DNA of 64,000 nt from positions 3,472,501 through 3,536,500 of the forward strand of contig JASXTE010000005.1 of NCBI GenBank assembly GCA_030280995.1, read 5' to 3'. The stretch's first letter is position 1. Each line of letters starts with the position of its first letter. Shown here piece by piece: positions 36,870 to 49,904 of this stretch. A model generated the notes under the pieces. It worked only from the letters and a program-made list of their open reading frames with translations, was not told the origin of the DNA and made no database searches. A program made the translations under genes and the position numbers. This stretch comes from Hemileia vastatrix. Taxonomy: Eukaryota > Basidiomycota > Pucciniomycetes > Pucciniales > Zaghouaniaceae.

Positions 36870-38800
36870 GATCCTGATTAATTTCTATCGAAATTAATTT
36901 TGAGACTGGAATATTGAATTTTAGCTATGACCAAGTACTGTAAGTGCCATGGTTTGTATTCAATATATTGGTGTTGAAATTAATTTTAATAGGAATTAAC
37001 AAGTATCATATGGCACCATGCATGAAACCCTGACAAAAACCACCAAATTTATGAGGCAATGAACCTCATAATTTCGATCAAAATTAATGTAGACCCCTGC
37101 ATATTGAATTCAAGACATTTCACAAGGACTACACAGACATAGATAAAATTCAACATGCATGGCTTAAAATTAATTTTGATCAAAATCAACCAAGGCATTA
37201 AAACATCAATTTTTATATGGTGTACTTGATAAAACCAGTTAATCTAACTGCTTAGCTTACCTATACTTATTGTAATTTTATGCATAGTCCATGTCCATAT
37301 TAATTTCGATCGAAATTAATGTTGACTAATACGTAATGAATACAAGCAATGCCATTTACACTTGCCAGGCATAGCTACCATTAAATATGCCAGTATCAAA
37401 AATTAATTTTGATAGAAATTAATGAGCATGATAATCATGAATTTCTGGAGTCAACTGCTTATTTTTATGCATGGTGCCTTGCCAACATTAATTTTGATTG
37501 AAATTACTTTTGATACTGGCATATTGCATATAGCTATGCATGGAAAGTGTAAGTGGCATAGTGTGTATTCATTATGTATTGGTCAACATTAATTTTGATC
37601 GAATTTAATATTGACATTTGCATATTGAACCCAAGCCAGCAAACAACCCAAAAGATTCTTCATAAAACTGCCCATTAATTTTGATGGAAATTAAGGCTGA
37701 ACATATACATATTGAATGGTAGTTATATCTGGTCTGAGTAAGCAGAGATTACTTATATTAAATATGTATTGGTCAACATTAATTTTGATCATGAACTTTT
37801 TTAGTCTGTTAGTTGTTTCAATGCATAATGGAATGCCAACATTAATTTTCATCAAAATTAATGTTGAAATGATATAATGCTTTTTTGAATGACATGTAAA
37901 GGACAGCAAGTATTTTTAAGTATTGAAATTTACTATACATTTTGAGGGTAAATATAAAATTTACATATCCATATTAATTTCTATAAAAATTAATGTTGAC
38001 CAATACATAATAAATAGTAAATATGCCTGGTTAGTGTAAGTGGCATAGCTTTTTTTCAATCTGCACTTGGCAACATTAATTTTGATCAAAATTAAGGTTC
38101 ATGATTATCATCAATTTATGCAGTCAGTTGCTTACTTTTATGCTTGGTAACATGTCAACATTAATTTTAATAAAAATTGAATTTGACATGCCACCAAGCA
38201 TTTTTCTGTAAGATGAAAAGTAGGGCCCTCTATTCTTAAGAAAACACATTACAATGCATATTGAGCATGTATATATCATTTACACATTAATATTAATTTC
38301 AATCAAAATTAATGTTGACCAATACACATTGAACACAATCTTTACAACTTACACACAACAGATATAACTACCATTCAATATGTATATGGTCAACCCTAAT
38401 TTCAATCGAAATTAATGAGCAGTTTTATGAAGAATTTTTTGGGTTGTTTGCTGGTTTGGGTTCAATATGCAAATGTCAATATTAAATTCTATTGAAATTA
38501 ATGTTTACCAATACATAATGAATACACACTATGCCACTTACACTTTCCAGGAATAGACACCATGAAATATGCCAGTATCAAAATAAATTTCGATCGAAAT
38601 TAATGTTGGAAGGGCACCATGCATTAAAATGTGCAGTTGATTCCTGTAATTCATGATTAACATTCTCATTTATTTTGATCAAAAATAATTGTGATACTGG
38701 CATATTTAACGGTAGCTATGCCTGGCAAGGGTAAGTGGAATAGCGTGTATTCACTATGTATTGGTCAACATTAAATTCGATTAAAATTAATATGGATACA
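36870..38800. repeat. Array of about 20 short palindromes (AATTTCGATCGAAATT and variants), left arm
   Basis: Near-perfect palindromes of about 22 bp recur roughly every 100 bp, for example at 36877, 37069, 37299, 37402, 37588, 37673, 37841, 37972, 38073, 38291, 38481, 38582 and 38771. The centre TCGATCGA often appears as TTGATCAA, TTGATCGA or TTGATTGA, exactly the C-to-T or G-to-A changes expected at the two CpGs. Between them, blocks such as ATGCCAGTATC and GGTCAACATTAA recur in both orientations. The array sits 3' of the second gene, at a position like the subterminal repeats of CACTA-type elements. Confidence 0.85.
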
Positions 38801-39007
38801 TAAATGTGAAATAAAGAGGTATGGACCATCAATTTGTTGAAAATACATTTTTATATCTCATACATTATTTGTTTTTCTTAAAAAAAATGTTACTCTCTCT
38901 CAATATCACCTTATAACATTTACCAAGCTGCTTTGAAAAAAAAACAGAATACACAAAATTCAATATAAGATAGCTATATTACACAGAAGATCACCGTTAT
39001 ACCTAAG

Positions 39008-40669
39008 TTATGATGATGTTGATGCTCTATTCATTGATTCCTGAATCTTTACCAGATCAATATCAGCTCCAACCCCACTTGACTCACATTCATTCACAAA
39101 TAATCCTTGCAAAAATGTTGCTGAATAGCGATTCTCGGGGAGGTATTTGGGAACATTGAATACACCATTTTGTGCAACTGTCCTTTCTGATGACTGTGAA
39201 TATGTTTTTAATGCTGATTTTCTTTGAGCTGGTTTATGGGCTAAGTCCTTTGTCATCTTATCCATTTTTTTAAACAAATCATTGAGTTCAGGATTTTGCC
39301 ATCCAGGAATAGCTCGGATAGGTGCAGTTGGGGCTGGTGCTGGGCTTTCCTTGATATCAGAGATGCACTTAGTATCATGAAAAAGCACGAAAAAACCTGG
39401 CACATTACTGAAGAGATCTCTTGCTAACTTGTAGCGTGCACTAGCAATCTGAATTCCAACTAAATCAGCTTCATAATAACAAAAAGCAAAGTAAAATAAA
39501 AAACTTACCTTGGTCCAATAACGTTTTACTTGTGCCCTTGCCCTCTTTTCAATCTTTTCTCTTGCTACCCTTTCCTCTTCTTGCCCAAACAACCTTATCA
39601 TATCCTTCCCCTTATTAACTACCCATTTCTCAATAAAACATTGAGTGAACTGAAGCTTTGACTGATCGATTGTATTCAAGGTGGTGAGCCACCTGGTACA
39701 GTAGTCGCATAATATGCTTCCCATGACTTGATTCCGAGTTGATTCCGAAAAATCACGGCAAGTCCAATCAAAGGCAATTTTCCAAAAACCATTTTCTTGC
39801 AATTCACGCTCTAAGTTTTTTTTGACAGAAAGTGGGATTGGTGCTTCTCCTTTTAGTCCTTGAGGCTCAGCTGCTGGAAAAAATTCGGGTAGTCTAATTT
39901 TGGATCACAAGAAGGCTATAGAATTGGTTATCAGAAATTGTCAATCAGCTGTAGAATTGGCACGGTTAGAAGATTGGACTTGGGTTAGGACAGTTTGAAT
40001 TGGTTCCAAGCTTTCCAATTTTCAATCTCCAAAGGTTTTGGGCTCGCAGGATATTTTGTTATTTGTGTTGGTCCCCCAAGACAATACTTCAGAAAGTGGT
40101 AAATATTTCTATTTAGACTGTCCGAGCTCCTGGGAACATCATTCCTTCTAACTAAGCCTCTTACAGCCCTTAACCACCTTTCTTGTTCATGAGACTCTGC
40201 TGAATTGAGTCTGTGGTAATCACTGATACCCATAATGATTGAGGGATTCACTAACAATTCAAATAAGTTAATTAAATTGGTTATTTTTCAATAAAAGAAT
40301 ACACTACAAATTTGACTTACCAGCTCCACTTGTGCTTGCTCCTTGGTTAGGCTGAGCAGATGATGATTGGTCTCTGAAAAGTTCCCTCAATACTTCACTA
40401 TCCCAATCTCTTCCTAGCTGATCAGCTTGCTGATAAGCACTTTTAGGAGCAGAAGGATGATTGGGATTAAAATTTCTTGGTTCTTAATGAGACTCTTGGC
40501 CTGGATTGGGATTAGGTTGTGGTTTAGGATTAGGCGGTACAGATTGAGATACATCTGGAGGTGGATTAGCAGCGGGTGGTGGAGGAGTATTTCCAGTATT
40601 AGTATGTTGAGGTGGAAAACAATCAGAATTGGTTGGGTCAACAGACATCCCTTCAAAATTATCATCCAT
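39008..40669 (-). pseudogene. Second gene of the palindromic unit, left copy (function unknown)
   Basis: The ATG at 40669 opens a Pro/Asn-rich N-terminus (TPPPPAANPPPDVS). An in-frame TAA follows near 40486, shared with the right copy, and the frame then continues (DWDSELLREFFRDQSS) to a GTAAGTC donor. The next exon starts at about 40251 (SIIMGISDYHRLNSAE, SLNRNIYHFLKYCLGG). The last part, 39802-39008, carries FDWTCRDFSESTRNQVMGSI, a Lys/Arg-rich helix (EERVAREKIEKRARAQVKRY) and a C-terminal tail ending RASTSS. No catalytic motif is visible. Its constant pairing with the transposase suggests an accessory transposition protein, perhaps one that binds DNA through the basic helix. That role is inference. 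Confidence 0.6.
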
Positions 40670-41089
40670 AATGAACTGTAATAAAATGAAATAAAATAAA
40701 AATAATCAGTTGTTAAAATTTATACCTATCAAAGCTAAAGTAAAAAAAGATACTATGTATATAGTCTTGTTAACGTGTATGTTCTCTTGTTTAAAAATAA
40801 AGTGAATAATATATAGCTATCAGCTAAAGTTGGAAGGTCAAACTATTTATAGTAGATGAATGAGCAAGAAGATTATTCATTAAGTAACAATTTTATCATA
40901 TTTCTCATTATCATGATTTTCTTTCTTTCATTCTTACATTTAATATAAAAATGACTCATTGAAAGAATGGGTTCTCTCGCAATAAAAGAAACCAAAGTAA
41001 TTGTTCACTGATTTATGATAAGGTAAGTTGGATGCATTGCATTTTTTAATCGAGCATTGAATTATTTCTTTCACCATTTACAAACATCA

Positions 41090-44000
41090 CCAATCCTACA
41101 AATTTCCCCAATCCCAAATTAACACAAAGATGTTAGTCAACATAAAATAAATTTGATTAATTTTTTCACTCAATGCTGTCTGAAGTCCAATGGCAGTGAC
41201 AACCTTGTCTTTGATTCCAAACATTCCTTTTTTGTGCTCGACAGTAGCTGCATGTCCAATTATTGCATCATTCTTAATCACAATTTGAGTTGCTTTGGCT
41301 ACTCTTACTAACCGACAATGCACTTGTGGGAAAAGTTCATAGGGATCCTTTGATTTTTCTTCTGGACGGAGCTCCTTGAAAAGTCTTACTATTAAATATA
41401 TTTGATCATTCTCTTCCTTTGACCTGAAAAGATCATCTATTTTCTCAAACTGGCTATCTTTTCCATAGTAGAGTTCAATTGTTGAATTAGAAATGTGTCA
41501 ATGGTAACTAGTAAACCTCTTTCCATGTATCAATATGCTTTCTACATTTTCAACTACCCGATCCTCACTTTTCTCTGATGGTGTCAAAGCCTGTCTTGAA
41601 GTTTCTTTTCCCATTTGTGCCCTTACCCATTTAGTAAATAATGCCATACTTAGATGGATCCATTTGTTTTGTTTATCGAGATCATTATTGATTTTTTTAG
41701 TCTCACATTGATAATTATCTTCAGCTTCACCAAGATCTAATACCCTAGACTTCCGATACCAATGTTTGAGCATAGTTAGCAGTATCTCTCCTGTGGTAAA
41801 TATTAATAAATTAGCACAGCTGAGTTTTTAAATCATTGCTTACAAACATTACATACGTGGATGGTGATTGTTTGGAATTTCAGATAATATATGATTCACC
41901 CGCTGTCCAGACCAAGTAGCTGTACCTGATGGTGGACCAAGACGCTTTATCATTTCAGGATAATGTTGAGTGATATGCAGATTTGGCTTTGCATTAATAT
42001 TCTTCAAACCCTCTTCCAGGCACTCACAATACTCTAACATAAATTGATCTAGATCTTTAAGCTCATTAGTCTGTATATTTTTTAATGTCAAAAAATTGGT
42101 GATCAAGCATAATGTTACAAGTGACTTGAGAAGATAATATTCTCTTGGTTTTTCAGCTGAGGAAGCTGAAGATTCAGATTCTTTAAATTTTTCAAACCAA
42201 AGGGGTATAAGTGACAAAGGGAAGTAGAGAGTATACAGCATGTGCCATTCTTCTGCCTTGAGGGATCCTGCCTTTTTAGATCCTACTGATTTTGGAACTT
42301 GTGTTAGCCAGGAAGGTCTTCTTACTTGATCATTCGTCTTCCATACAACCTGTAGCTCTGCTGCTGTGATTCATGGATTACTTCTGCCTTCATTTTTTTT
42401 CTCCTTACCTTTCCTTTTATTTTCTTCATCCCTAGCTGTCTCATTTGATGAGTGAGATCCTTCACTCTGTGATATGCTAATGCTCCTTTGCCTTAAGTTA
42501 TAAAATGAATTCCTACTGTCACTGCTGTGAGACTGTATTGAGGCCAAATCGCTATATGGAGGAATAAATTTGGAGCTGGATGACCTACTCTGGCTTCTTG
42601 ATTGATTTGTTCCCAATCTTTCATTATCTAGTCTATGATGACTTGATGACTGTCTTTAACTTTTAAGTCTTTGCTGCTTGTGCTGTTTCGTGTGTCCTGT
42701 ATCATCATCATCATTATTCGTGGTGTTTAAGCTACTTCTACGTTTTTTCGAATGTTTGTGCAGTGAAGTATCAGAAAAGAAATTGTCATCTTCTTCTCTT
42801 ACATGCCAATTTTTATCCTTTTCCAGCTTTCTTTCTAGATCATTTGCTGCATTTTGGATTTGAAAATAGCTTAGACTGTGATCTTTTAGGTTGCCAAGCA
42901 TATGTGAATGCATAACATCAATTGAGCAATATTCAAGGTTATTCAGCTCACTCCATTGTACCCCATGATTCTGAACAATTGATACATGCTCCCAATGTGA
43001 CTTAGAATTTTTCCACTTTGTTTCCCAGCACATATGATCCTCATGATTCCGTAATAAAATATTTTCCACATTCTTTTCACAAATTTCATCTTTAGAGATA
43101 TTACAGAAAGAGCAGAAAATTTTTGCAGAGTGACTCGAAAAGCCAGCCAATTTTTGTATTGCAGGAATGTCACCTATCAAAGAGAACAATGCAACTCTTA
43201 ATTTCCAGCCTTGTGGATAAAGATGCATCTTTTCAATCAATATACCATCCCAAAGAGTTTGTAGATCATTAACCAGTGGTTTTAGAAGGTGATTAAGCTT
43301 TTCACTTGTGGGTTCTGTTGGTCCAGGTATAATAGCATACAAAAAAAGATTTTCCATTTTGTATCTATCTTCTTGAGGTAGGTTCATACACACCATCATA
43401 ATATTTCCTACAGACTTCTGATGACCTCCAATCCTATTGCCACCAGGCCTAAACCAGTCGACATATAAAGTAAACATTAAGTTGCCTGAAGTTATCGAAT
43501 ATTCATCATCATTGCTATCCAGAGCTGGAGTGGTAATGGGAAAGTTTTTCCAAATTGAACCATCACAAACATCCTTCATCAAATCACACTCTACATGTTC
43601 TGCCACAGAGGTTTTCTTCTCAATCAGAAGCTCAAATTTGAACAGTTTGATCTTTTCTTTAAGCCAGTCGATAAAAGTATGGTGATGAAATGTTTTAAGA
43701 GATAAGTATTTTACATGTTCTTGATGTTCCTCCATCAAATACAGCCTTTCATCACATTTAACTGAAATTCGTCCTGCTCCAAAAGTTTTTAAATAGCCCT
43801 TTGATGATGAAAGAAACGGTTGATTGCAACATAGTATAGATGGTTGAGATTCAGAGTTTTAATCATAAAGAGCAAAGCATTTAGGACAGCATGTTTTAGT
43901 GAAAAATGATTGATTGAGCTTTAATCAACTAAAAACTGTATCTATCGAGCATGGGATCAGGCGGACAATGATATCAGAATCCAGTATTCCACTATCACCT

Positions 44001-44456
44001 AGAAGTTTGAGCTTCTTAATTTCTTCATCCAAAAATTGAGTACAACCTTCTTTGCTCAAATGATGAATCAGAGAAAGCTTTGCTGCCTGACACATAATTA
44101 TTTGACTATACCGTTCCCCAAGATTTGAGTTTCTAGAGACTGTTGAAGATACTTCTGCCCCCAATAGCAACTGCCCCTATGTAATAAATCATTGAAACAT
44201 CATTAAGACTTTTATTCTCACATTGAACTATAGATATACAGCTTACTGTTTCTGTGGAGCAGGAACTTCCAATTTTAAGTGGATTGTTGGAAGAAATAAC
44301 CATCTGGGCCTTCCTATTTCTTTCCTCTTGATGTTTTGCGTAAGAATTAGAGCTTTAGAAAGCCATACCAACTTCAAAGGACCCAGAAGAAGTTTGTTAC
44401 TTTCTATTGACACATCCAAGATCTTGACATTGACATACATGAAAAAATGGAGGCAT
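41090..44456 (-). pseudogene. Tnp2-like (CACTA/EnSpm-type) transposase, left copy, broken
   Basis: Exon 1 (44456-44247) encodes a small Cys cluster (VCQCQDLGC). After a canonical 70 bp intron (44246-44177) the frame runs through CCPKCFALY and LCCNQPF, a likely zinc-binding region, into the catalytic region 43738-42656. There LYVDWFRPGG, MMVCMNLPQEDRY, IIPGPTEPTSEKLN, LFSLIGDIPAIQKLAGF, FCSFCNIS and DVMHSHMLGNL match the order of blocks in basidiomycete Tnp2-type transposases. A C-terminal part follows (42241-41849, a 66 bp intron at 41856-41791, then 41790 to about 41097). In-frame stops at several places, including two in exon 1 and those after IDTVFS and FALYD, are shared with the right copy. 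The decay therefore predates the duplication. Confidence 0.8.
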
Positions 44457-44812
44457 TGTAATTGTTATAATTGTAGAAATAAGTTAGCTATTGGAAGTTA
44501 CCGATTGAAGGTACTCCTTTTTTTGAAAGGCACTAGCTAATATAAGCTACATTTTTTTATCAAAAGAATATGATGGAATATGTGTTGAAATTATTTAAGT
44601 TTAAATGTTTAATTTTTAATCAGATAATTTATATATTAATTAAAAGTTATGCAGTCTGCTTTATTTGTATTCTGTATACTCTCCGCATTTTTACAACAAT
44701 GCATGCTTGTATATCAAAATATTTTCTATCATAGAAAAAATTCTATTGTACGCACAAGCGACTTTATTATTTTTCTATCAAATACCTTCTGAGTTATATC
44801 TAACTACCCTAT

Positions 44813-45660
44813 AATTATTTGATTTTGATAAAAATTCTTAGTTATGGACTATAAGAAAAGTAATCGATATTTTTAACATAATTATTTAAAAAATTACCCC
44901 AAAAATCAAAGTTAAACCCAAAAATAAGGTTAATATTTTGTAAAAAACAATCACAAACATATTTCTTTCACTTTGAAAATTGGTCTGTACTAGGTAGAAT
45001 TTTCCATAAAGAAAAAATCAAAAATACTCAAATAATAGATGCTACAAAAGTGTAAACCTTAAAGCATTACAAAAAAGCTAAAACCTTGTATAAATTTTCA
45101 TACATAAATGTGATGAAGTGACACTCCAGTCTATTTATTCAGGTTGAACAAAAATTACTCAATGGAATATTTATTACTATCATATTGGACCAAAAATAAT
45201 TTTTTGGTAATCAAAAAATGAACATAGCCTCACATTTATCAAATTATTTTTGTGGAAGAATTTTTTGAAAAGAAATAAAATCCGTTTCTCAAATGAGTCT
45301 TCTTTTATCACATAATCATTCTCTTCATTTTATACAATTCCTTTTGAGTTCAAATTGCATATAAAAATATAATTTATGCATATTATAATGCCATAAAGTT
45401 GAAATATTTCTTATTCTTAATTTTTGTGATATTTCTCCTTAAATGAATTTTGATCATAAAGTTTTCAAGCTTAACAATTTATCCTTCCTCTTTTTTTTAA
45501 TTTAATTGAACACTTTCTTAATCTAATTCTTTATGAATCCTAGTAGCTCTTACTTTCATCATGGAAACCTGCCCACAAACACACGAACACTTAATAGAAT
45601 TTTTAATGAGACTTTGCCTCTATTCAATTCTCACTTTTGTAGATCTATACACAATTTTTG
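44813..45660. other. Outer part of the spacer between the arms
   Basis: AT-rich sequence with no recognised gene or repeat. It begins exactly where homology with the right arm stops. Confidence 0.5.
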
Positions 45661-45679
45661 TCATTCACTTTTGGATATG

Positions 45680-46651
45680 TCACCAGAATCAAATGGATGG
45701 AAATAAAACCCTACTGAAGAGCAATTAGACAGATTTTCATCATTCGACATGAATTCTTGCAACATCGCCTTGAGCCACCTCATCCAGAATCAAATTCAGC
45801 GGTTTCGGAAAAGTTTCCACCAATTTTCCGTGAATCTTTTATTGAGCACCTTCCCATGTGCGGTTTCCCAGGATCAACTTTTGCTTGGAACCTAGATTGG
45901 TTTGACAAACGGAACCAGGTCTTGGAAAAAATTCTCATTAAACACTGGGAAAATGCCTTAAAAACCAGTAATTTGATTTCATATCCAATTGACTCAACTC
46001 AAATTAGCTTCTCAAATAAAATGGGAGTTCTTCACCGTTGGTTTTTAGGTCATGCTGATAAATTAAGACTTGGGAAGGATTTTCATAGCTCTCAAGAAAT
46101 AATCAAAGTGAGAATGCATAAATATAGAATAAAAAAAAGTATGAAAATCCCCTTTTTTTCAACTGTTTTTATTTATGACCTTTATTTCAAATAACAAAGA
46201 CTCTTAGAATTCAGTTAATCAAACTAAACTTCTTAAACAACTTCCACATTGCGAAACTTATCACAACCTTTTCACAAACATCAAGTGTTGTTCAGACACC
46301 GAAATTGATAATGATGGATTGTTAAGACGTATCTTAATGCAATGGAGGTCTGAAGATTTTTCTAAAGTTGCACAATATCTTGACCAACAACACTTTGATA
46401 GTCGAGATACTTCAACCTACTCTGGAAGTGTGCTAAAGGACTTAGCCTTGTACAAAAGAATCAGTTTGGTTTCAAAATTATCCCCTAACCTTAATCCTTC
46501 TCATGTCCCCCGGGGTTTGCCGAATGACTGTTATTCTCCCTTATATCTTGCATCTCTAAATCCTCAACAACTCAGACTTTTAAATGCTCAAAATCCCATA
46601 AATTTACCTGCTCTCCTTGAAATTCTTTCTTCCTCTAATATGAGTGATTGA
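45680..46651 (+). pseudogene. Two-exon gene of unknown function, repeat-associated family
   Basis: A probable start at 45677 (MSPESNGWK, then TAA) is followed by an open segment. A shift of frame near 45820 leads into ESFIEHLPMCGFPGS, TFAWNLDWFDKRNQVLEK and MGVLHRWFLGHADKLRLG. A GTGAGAATG donor after EIIK and an acceptor near 46207 join it to a second exon (CETYHNLFTNIKCC, LLRRILMQWRSEDFSKV, VPRGLPNDCYSPLYLASL) that stops at 46649-46651. The pattern reminds me of repeated hypothetical proteins in rust genomes, but I cannot name a domain. It is convergent with the SNF2 relic, whose stop is only 133 bp away. Confidence 0.5.
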
Positions 46652-46783
46652 CAAACTCCCTTAATAATAGGTTTGCACACTCATACTCCTCATTTCCACT
46701 GTTTGGGACACTTAGCCTTGAAAACAAAAACATAATTTTAATGATTACTATTATCATTAAAATTTATAGAAATGAAATTTGGC

Positions 46784-49110
46784 TTACATTGTTAGATCCA
46801 TTTTTTTCCTTTGAATCTTATACATGCTGAATTCTATACTTCCTTCTGCAAAATAATTCAAAACATTTACTTCATTGTGCTGCCCCATTCTATACAGCGG
46901 ATCAACAGCCTGCTGCTCAACTGCTGGATTCCAATTTGGCTCCTATTTCAACATTGAACATATAAAAAATTTAATATTTTTCTTCTTAATATGAAATAAA
47001 AGACATTGAGCTCACCATTATATATACATTTTGAGCACAACTGAGATCTATACCCACTCCTGCAGCCTGAATCGTTCCAACCAAAACTTAGCAATTTTTA
47101 TTAAAATGGAATTCATGCATATTTTTGTCTCGCTTTTTCCTGCTGAGTTCACCCATAAGCTGGGTATACCTAATATTGTGGTCATCTAAAGCCATTTTTA
47201 TTCTATTTTGAAATATTAGAAAATTGTTTTTAATAAGCAAACACAATTTTGTAAAACAATTCATTATAGAATCACTTACATCTTCAAAAAGTCTGCAAAG
47301 TTGGAGAATATAAAAGCTTTTGGAAAATTTATACCCCTTTCACCAGACAAAAAGTTTTTTAAGTGGACTATAAGATGACAAATCTTTGCGGAATGCTGCC
47401 AGGTGAAATCAAAAGTTGGAGTTTCATCCAGATTTTTGTAGATTGGATGGTTGCAGAATTTTCTTAAAATCATCAGCTCTCTTAGAAACTCAGATGAGTC
47501 CCAAGGGATGTCAGTGCTTCTGGAGGGCCCATATTTCTCAGTGAATCCTTCTTGAAGCACATCAAGTTTAGACCTCCATGGATCTGCTAATTGAACCGAT
47601 ATCCCCCTTTGAATCTTTTTTGGAAGAGACAAAATTGCATCCTTTGTTCTACGTAGGCTTATGACTTTCATTAATTGATTGATTGATTTAATAGAATTAG
47701 CCTTTCCTTTTTGCAAACCTGGAAAAAGGAACTTCTTCCATAACCAGTCTTCTTGCCACTTTTCGATTCTAAGAAAAAATATGAGACTTTGAAGGTCAGT
47801 GGGCCTGTTCTGAAGTGGAGTTCCAGTCAAGCATAGTTGGTGTTGGGATTCCAAGTCAAATATTGTTTGAGCCCTCTGCAAGTAAGTATTTTTAATGTAA
47901 CTAAAATAATATTTATAAAAATTGATTATAAAAATTAAGTTTTAAGTTTTAGATATAGAAATGGGCACTAACTGAGCTTCATCTAAAACTACTCTATACT
48001 AAAAGAGCTTTTGATTCACAAGTATCTTTTTTCGGCTTTGATTGTTTGACATTGTTGGGCTAGCTGTTTCATAGGTCATTAAAAAAATAGCAGTGTCCTG
48101 TAGCTCATTGACGTTAGTATTTTGACAATCCTTCCCATAAAGAACCTTGAAAGGAAGCGCATTATCTTCAAAGTGCACACTTATTTCATTGATCCAATTT
48201 GATAGTGTTGCCAGGGGGCATATAATCAGTGTGGCTGAACTCTGATTAATACCTTCTTGATTTTCTGATACCTGGAATTGTGTTGCTTCACTTTGAGTTG
48301 CACTTATAAGAGAAAGAGTTGAAGCGTCTTTCCCAAACCCATATCATCAGCAAGTATTGACCCATTTCTTTCAGGGGTTAATTGATTGTTAGGAAACTGA
48401 TATTTATAGTCATCGAATCCAGTTCTAAGCCAATGGTTGTCCTGGTGCCTCCAAATGATATCCAACTTTTCCTTTAACATTTGTTGATTGTCAATCATAA
48501 AATTTATTGCTTGAAGTTGATTTGTTTTGAGAAATTTTTTGATTCCTTGGATAAGTTGATTAGCTTTCCAATCTTGAGTACTCTGAGATATTTGGAAAGA
48601 GCCTTCAAAAATTACATGTGGGATATTAAAAAAGATAGTGGAGTTGTAGTTCAGGATCGGACATAATATGATTTGAGCAGAAGAAAATGCTTCTTTAGCA
48701 AGACTGATTAGTGTACTTGAAGAAAAGAGGCATCCCCAAAGTTGATAGTGATTACCAAAAAGTGGAACCAAGTAAGCATGAAAATAGAAAGGCTTCATAG
48801 GATTCAAGGCACTTCTTTGGTTTAAATGGTGAGATCCAGACCCAATGTCACCCAATAGTGGTCCAATGTGCTGACTCTGCACTTGTGAAAGATTACCGAC
48901 AAGGGTTGTTTTTCTTTCTTCAAATAGTCCAAAAATATGAACATTCAAATGGCCTCGCTGTAAAATCGTGGGGGTTGGTGAGTTTTGAAATCATGAAATT
49001 ACATTCATATAAATTTGATCAATCGTTATTGAGAACTGTCCAACACATCTGAGACTCGACAATAGTATCTGAAGATAGTGGTTGTCAAAAGATGAATTGA
49101 AGCAAAAAAT
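46784..49110 (-). pseudogene. SNF2-family DNA-dependent ATPase (helicase-like), broken
   Basis: The minus strand contains nearly the full set of SNF2 motifs in order: I, ADDMGLGKT (48362-48327); Ia-like ATLIICPLATLSNW (near 48220); II, DEAQ (47983-47972); III, LTGTPLQN (near 47830); V, GTIQAAGVGIDLS (near 47070); and VI, QQAVDPLYRMGQ (near 46900). The stop is at 46784. A one-base loss right after the Walker A motif (near 48325), TAG 47999-48001, TAA 47088-47090 and a TGA near 49001 disable it. Introns interrupt it near 47972-47880 and 47000. There is no RING finger between the two lobes, unlike Rad5/HLTF. Intact relatives remodel nucleosomes or translocate on DNA. Confidence 0.85.
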
Positions 49111-49904
49111 GAATAATCAGTTTTGAATAAAACAACAAAATAACTTCTTAGCATATGCTATGCTAAGCTCATAATTCTTTCACATGTATTATTATTATCT
49201 TTTTAAAAAATATTGGAAGTAAATCAATGATAACTGAAATGAATAATATGGTTTAAAAATAAATCTTGAGGCTATAGAGTAAATTTTGGTTTGTGGAGGA
49301 AGAAAATTTTTCTCAATAAAAATGTGGTTTATTGTTACATTATAATAACAAAATAGAATAATTTCATTCTTATTAGCCTTATTTATGTTTCTGTCTAATA
49401 GTAAAATGCTTTAGATGTCAGTTCAAAATCCAAATTGAAACTACTACCTAGAATGATGTCTTGATACTAACATACTTTTTGTAAGTCTTTGGAAAGACAC
49501 TTATGGTGATCTGAATAATATTAAAATTGATTTGAATTGTATGTTTTATCAAATATCTATGTAGTCTAGTGTAATAATTGAGATACTAAAGCTTAACCAT
49601 CAGTTACCAACTTGGCAAAAAAATATATGTACATATTCTTAGAACGAATATCAAATTTTGCTTTCCACAAGATGGGAAAGTAAATATTATGATATGTTAA
49701 GTGATATGTTCAAGCTTTTCTCAATCTGTGCTCAGCTCAAATTCAAAGTAATCACCAAGCTCCAAGAAACCTGTGATTGATTTCTGTTGAACCTAGGTCT
49801 AACTGATTACCAAATCTTTGTCAAATTAATTTAAATCTGGTTTCACAATGAACTCCCAACAGCCTTCCAACAGCTTTCCAACCACCTCCCAACATTTTTA
49901 AATG
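49111..49904. other. Inner spacer, no gene recognised
   Basis: AT-rich sequence upstream of the SNF2 relic. The last 100 bp repeat CAACAGCNTTCCAAC-like words and lead into the GTGGTG terminus. It may belong to the element that ends at 49946. Confidence 0.45.

Larger units (their letters stand above)
36049..44812. repeat. Left arm of a giant inverted duplication
   Basis: This segment is the reverse complement of 49947-64000 minus the Harbinger insert. The outer limit is set by the window end (64000 pairs with about 36049), so the arm may extend further left, possibly into the gene at 34283-35845. The inner limit is sharp: homology stops after CTAACTACCCTAT at 44812, where the right arm meets a GTGGTG terminus at 49946. 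It contains, from the outside in, an AT-rich border, a palindrome array, the second gene and the Tnp2-like transposase. Confidence 0.9.

Noticed and set aside
40427..40681. Arg/Trp-rich frame antisense to the second gene (also 59327-59581)
   Set aside because: Complement of a Pro/Asn-rich coding stretch; the opposite strand has an ATG, donor and acceptor in phase.
44223..44540. Plus-strand frame with several Cys residues (mirror frame at 50219-50536)
   Set aside because: It is antisense to exon 1 of the transposase, whose Cys cluster, intron and phase make better sense on the other strand.
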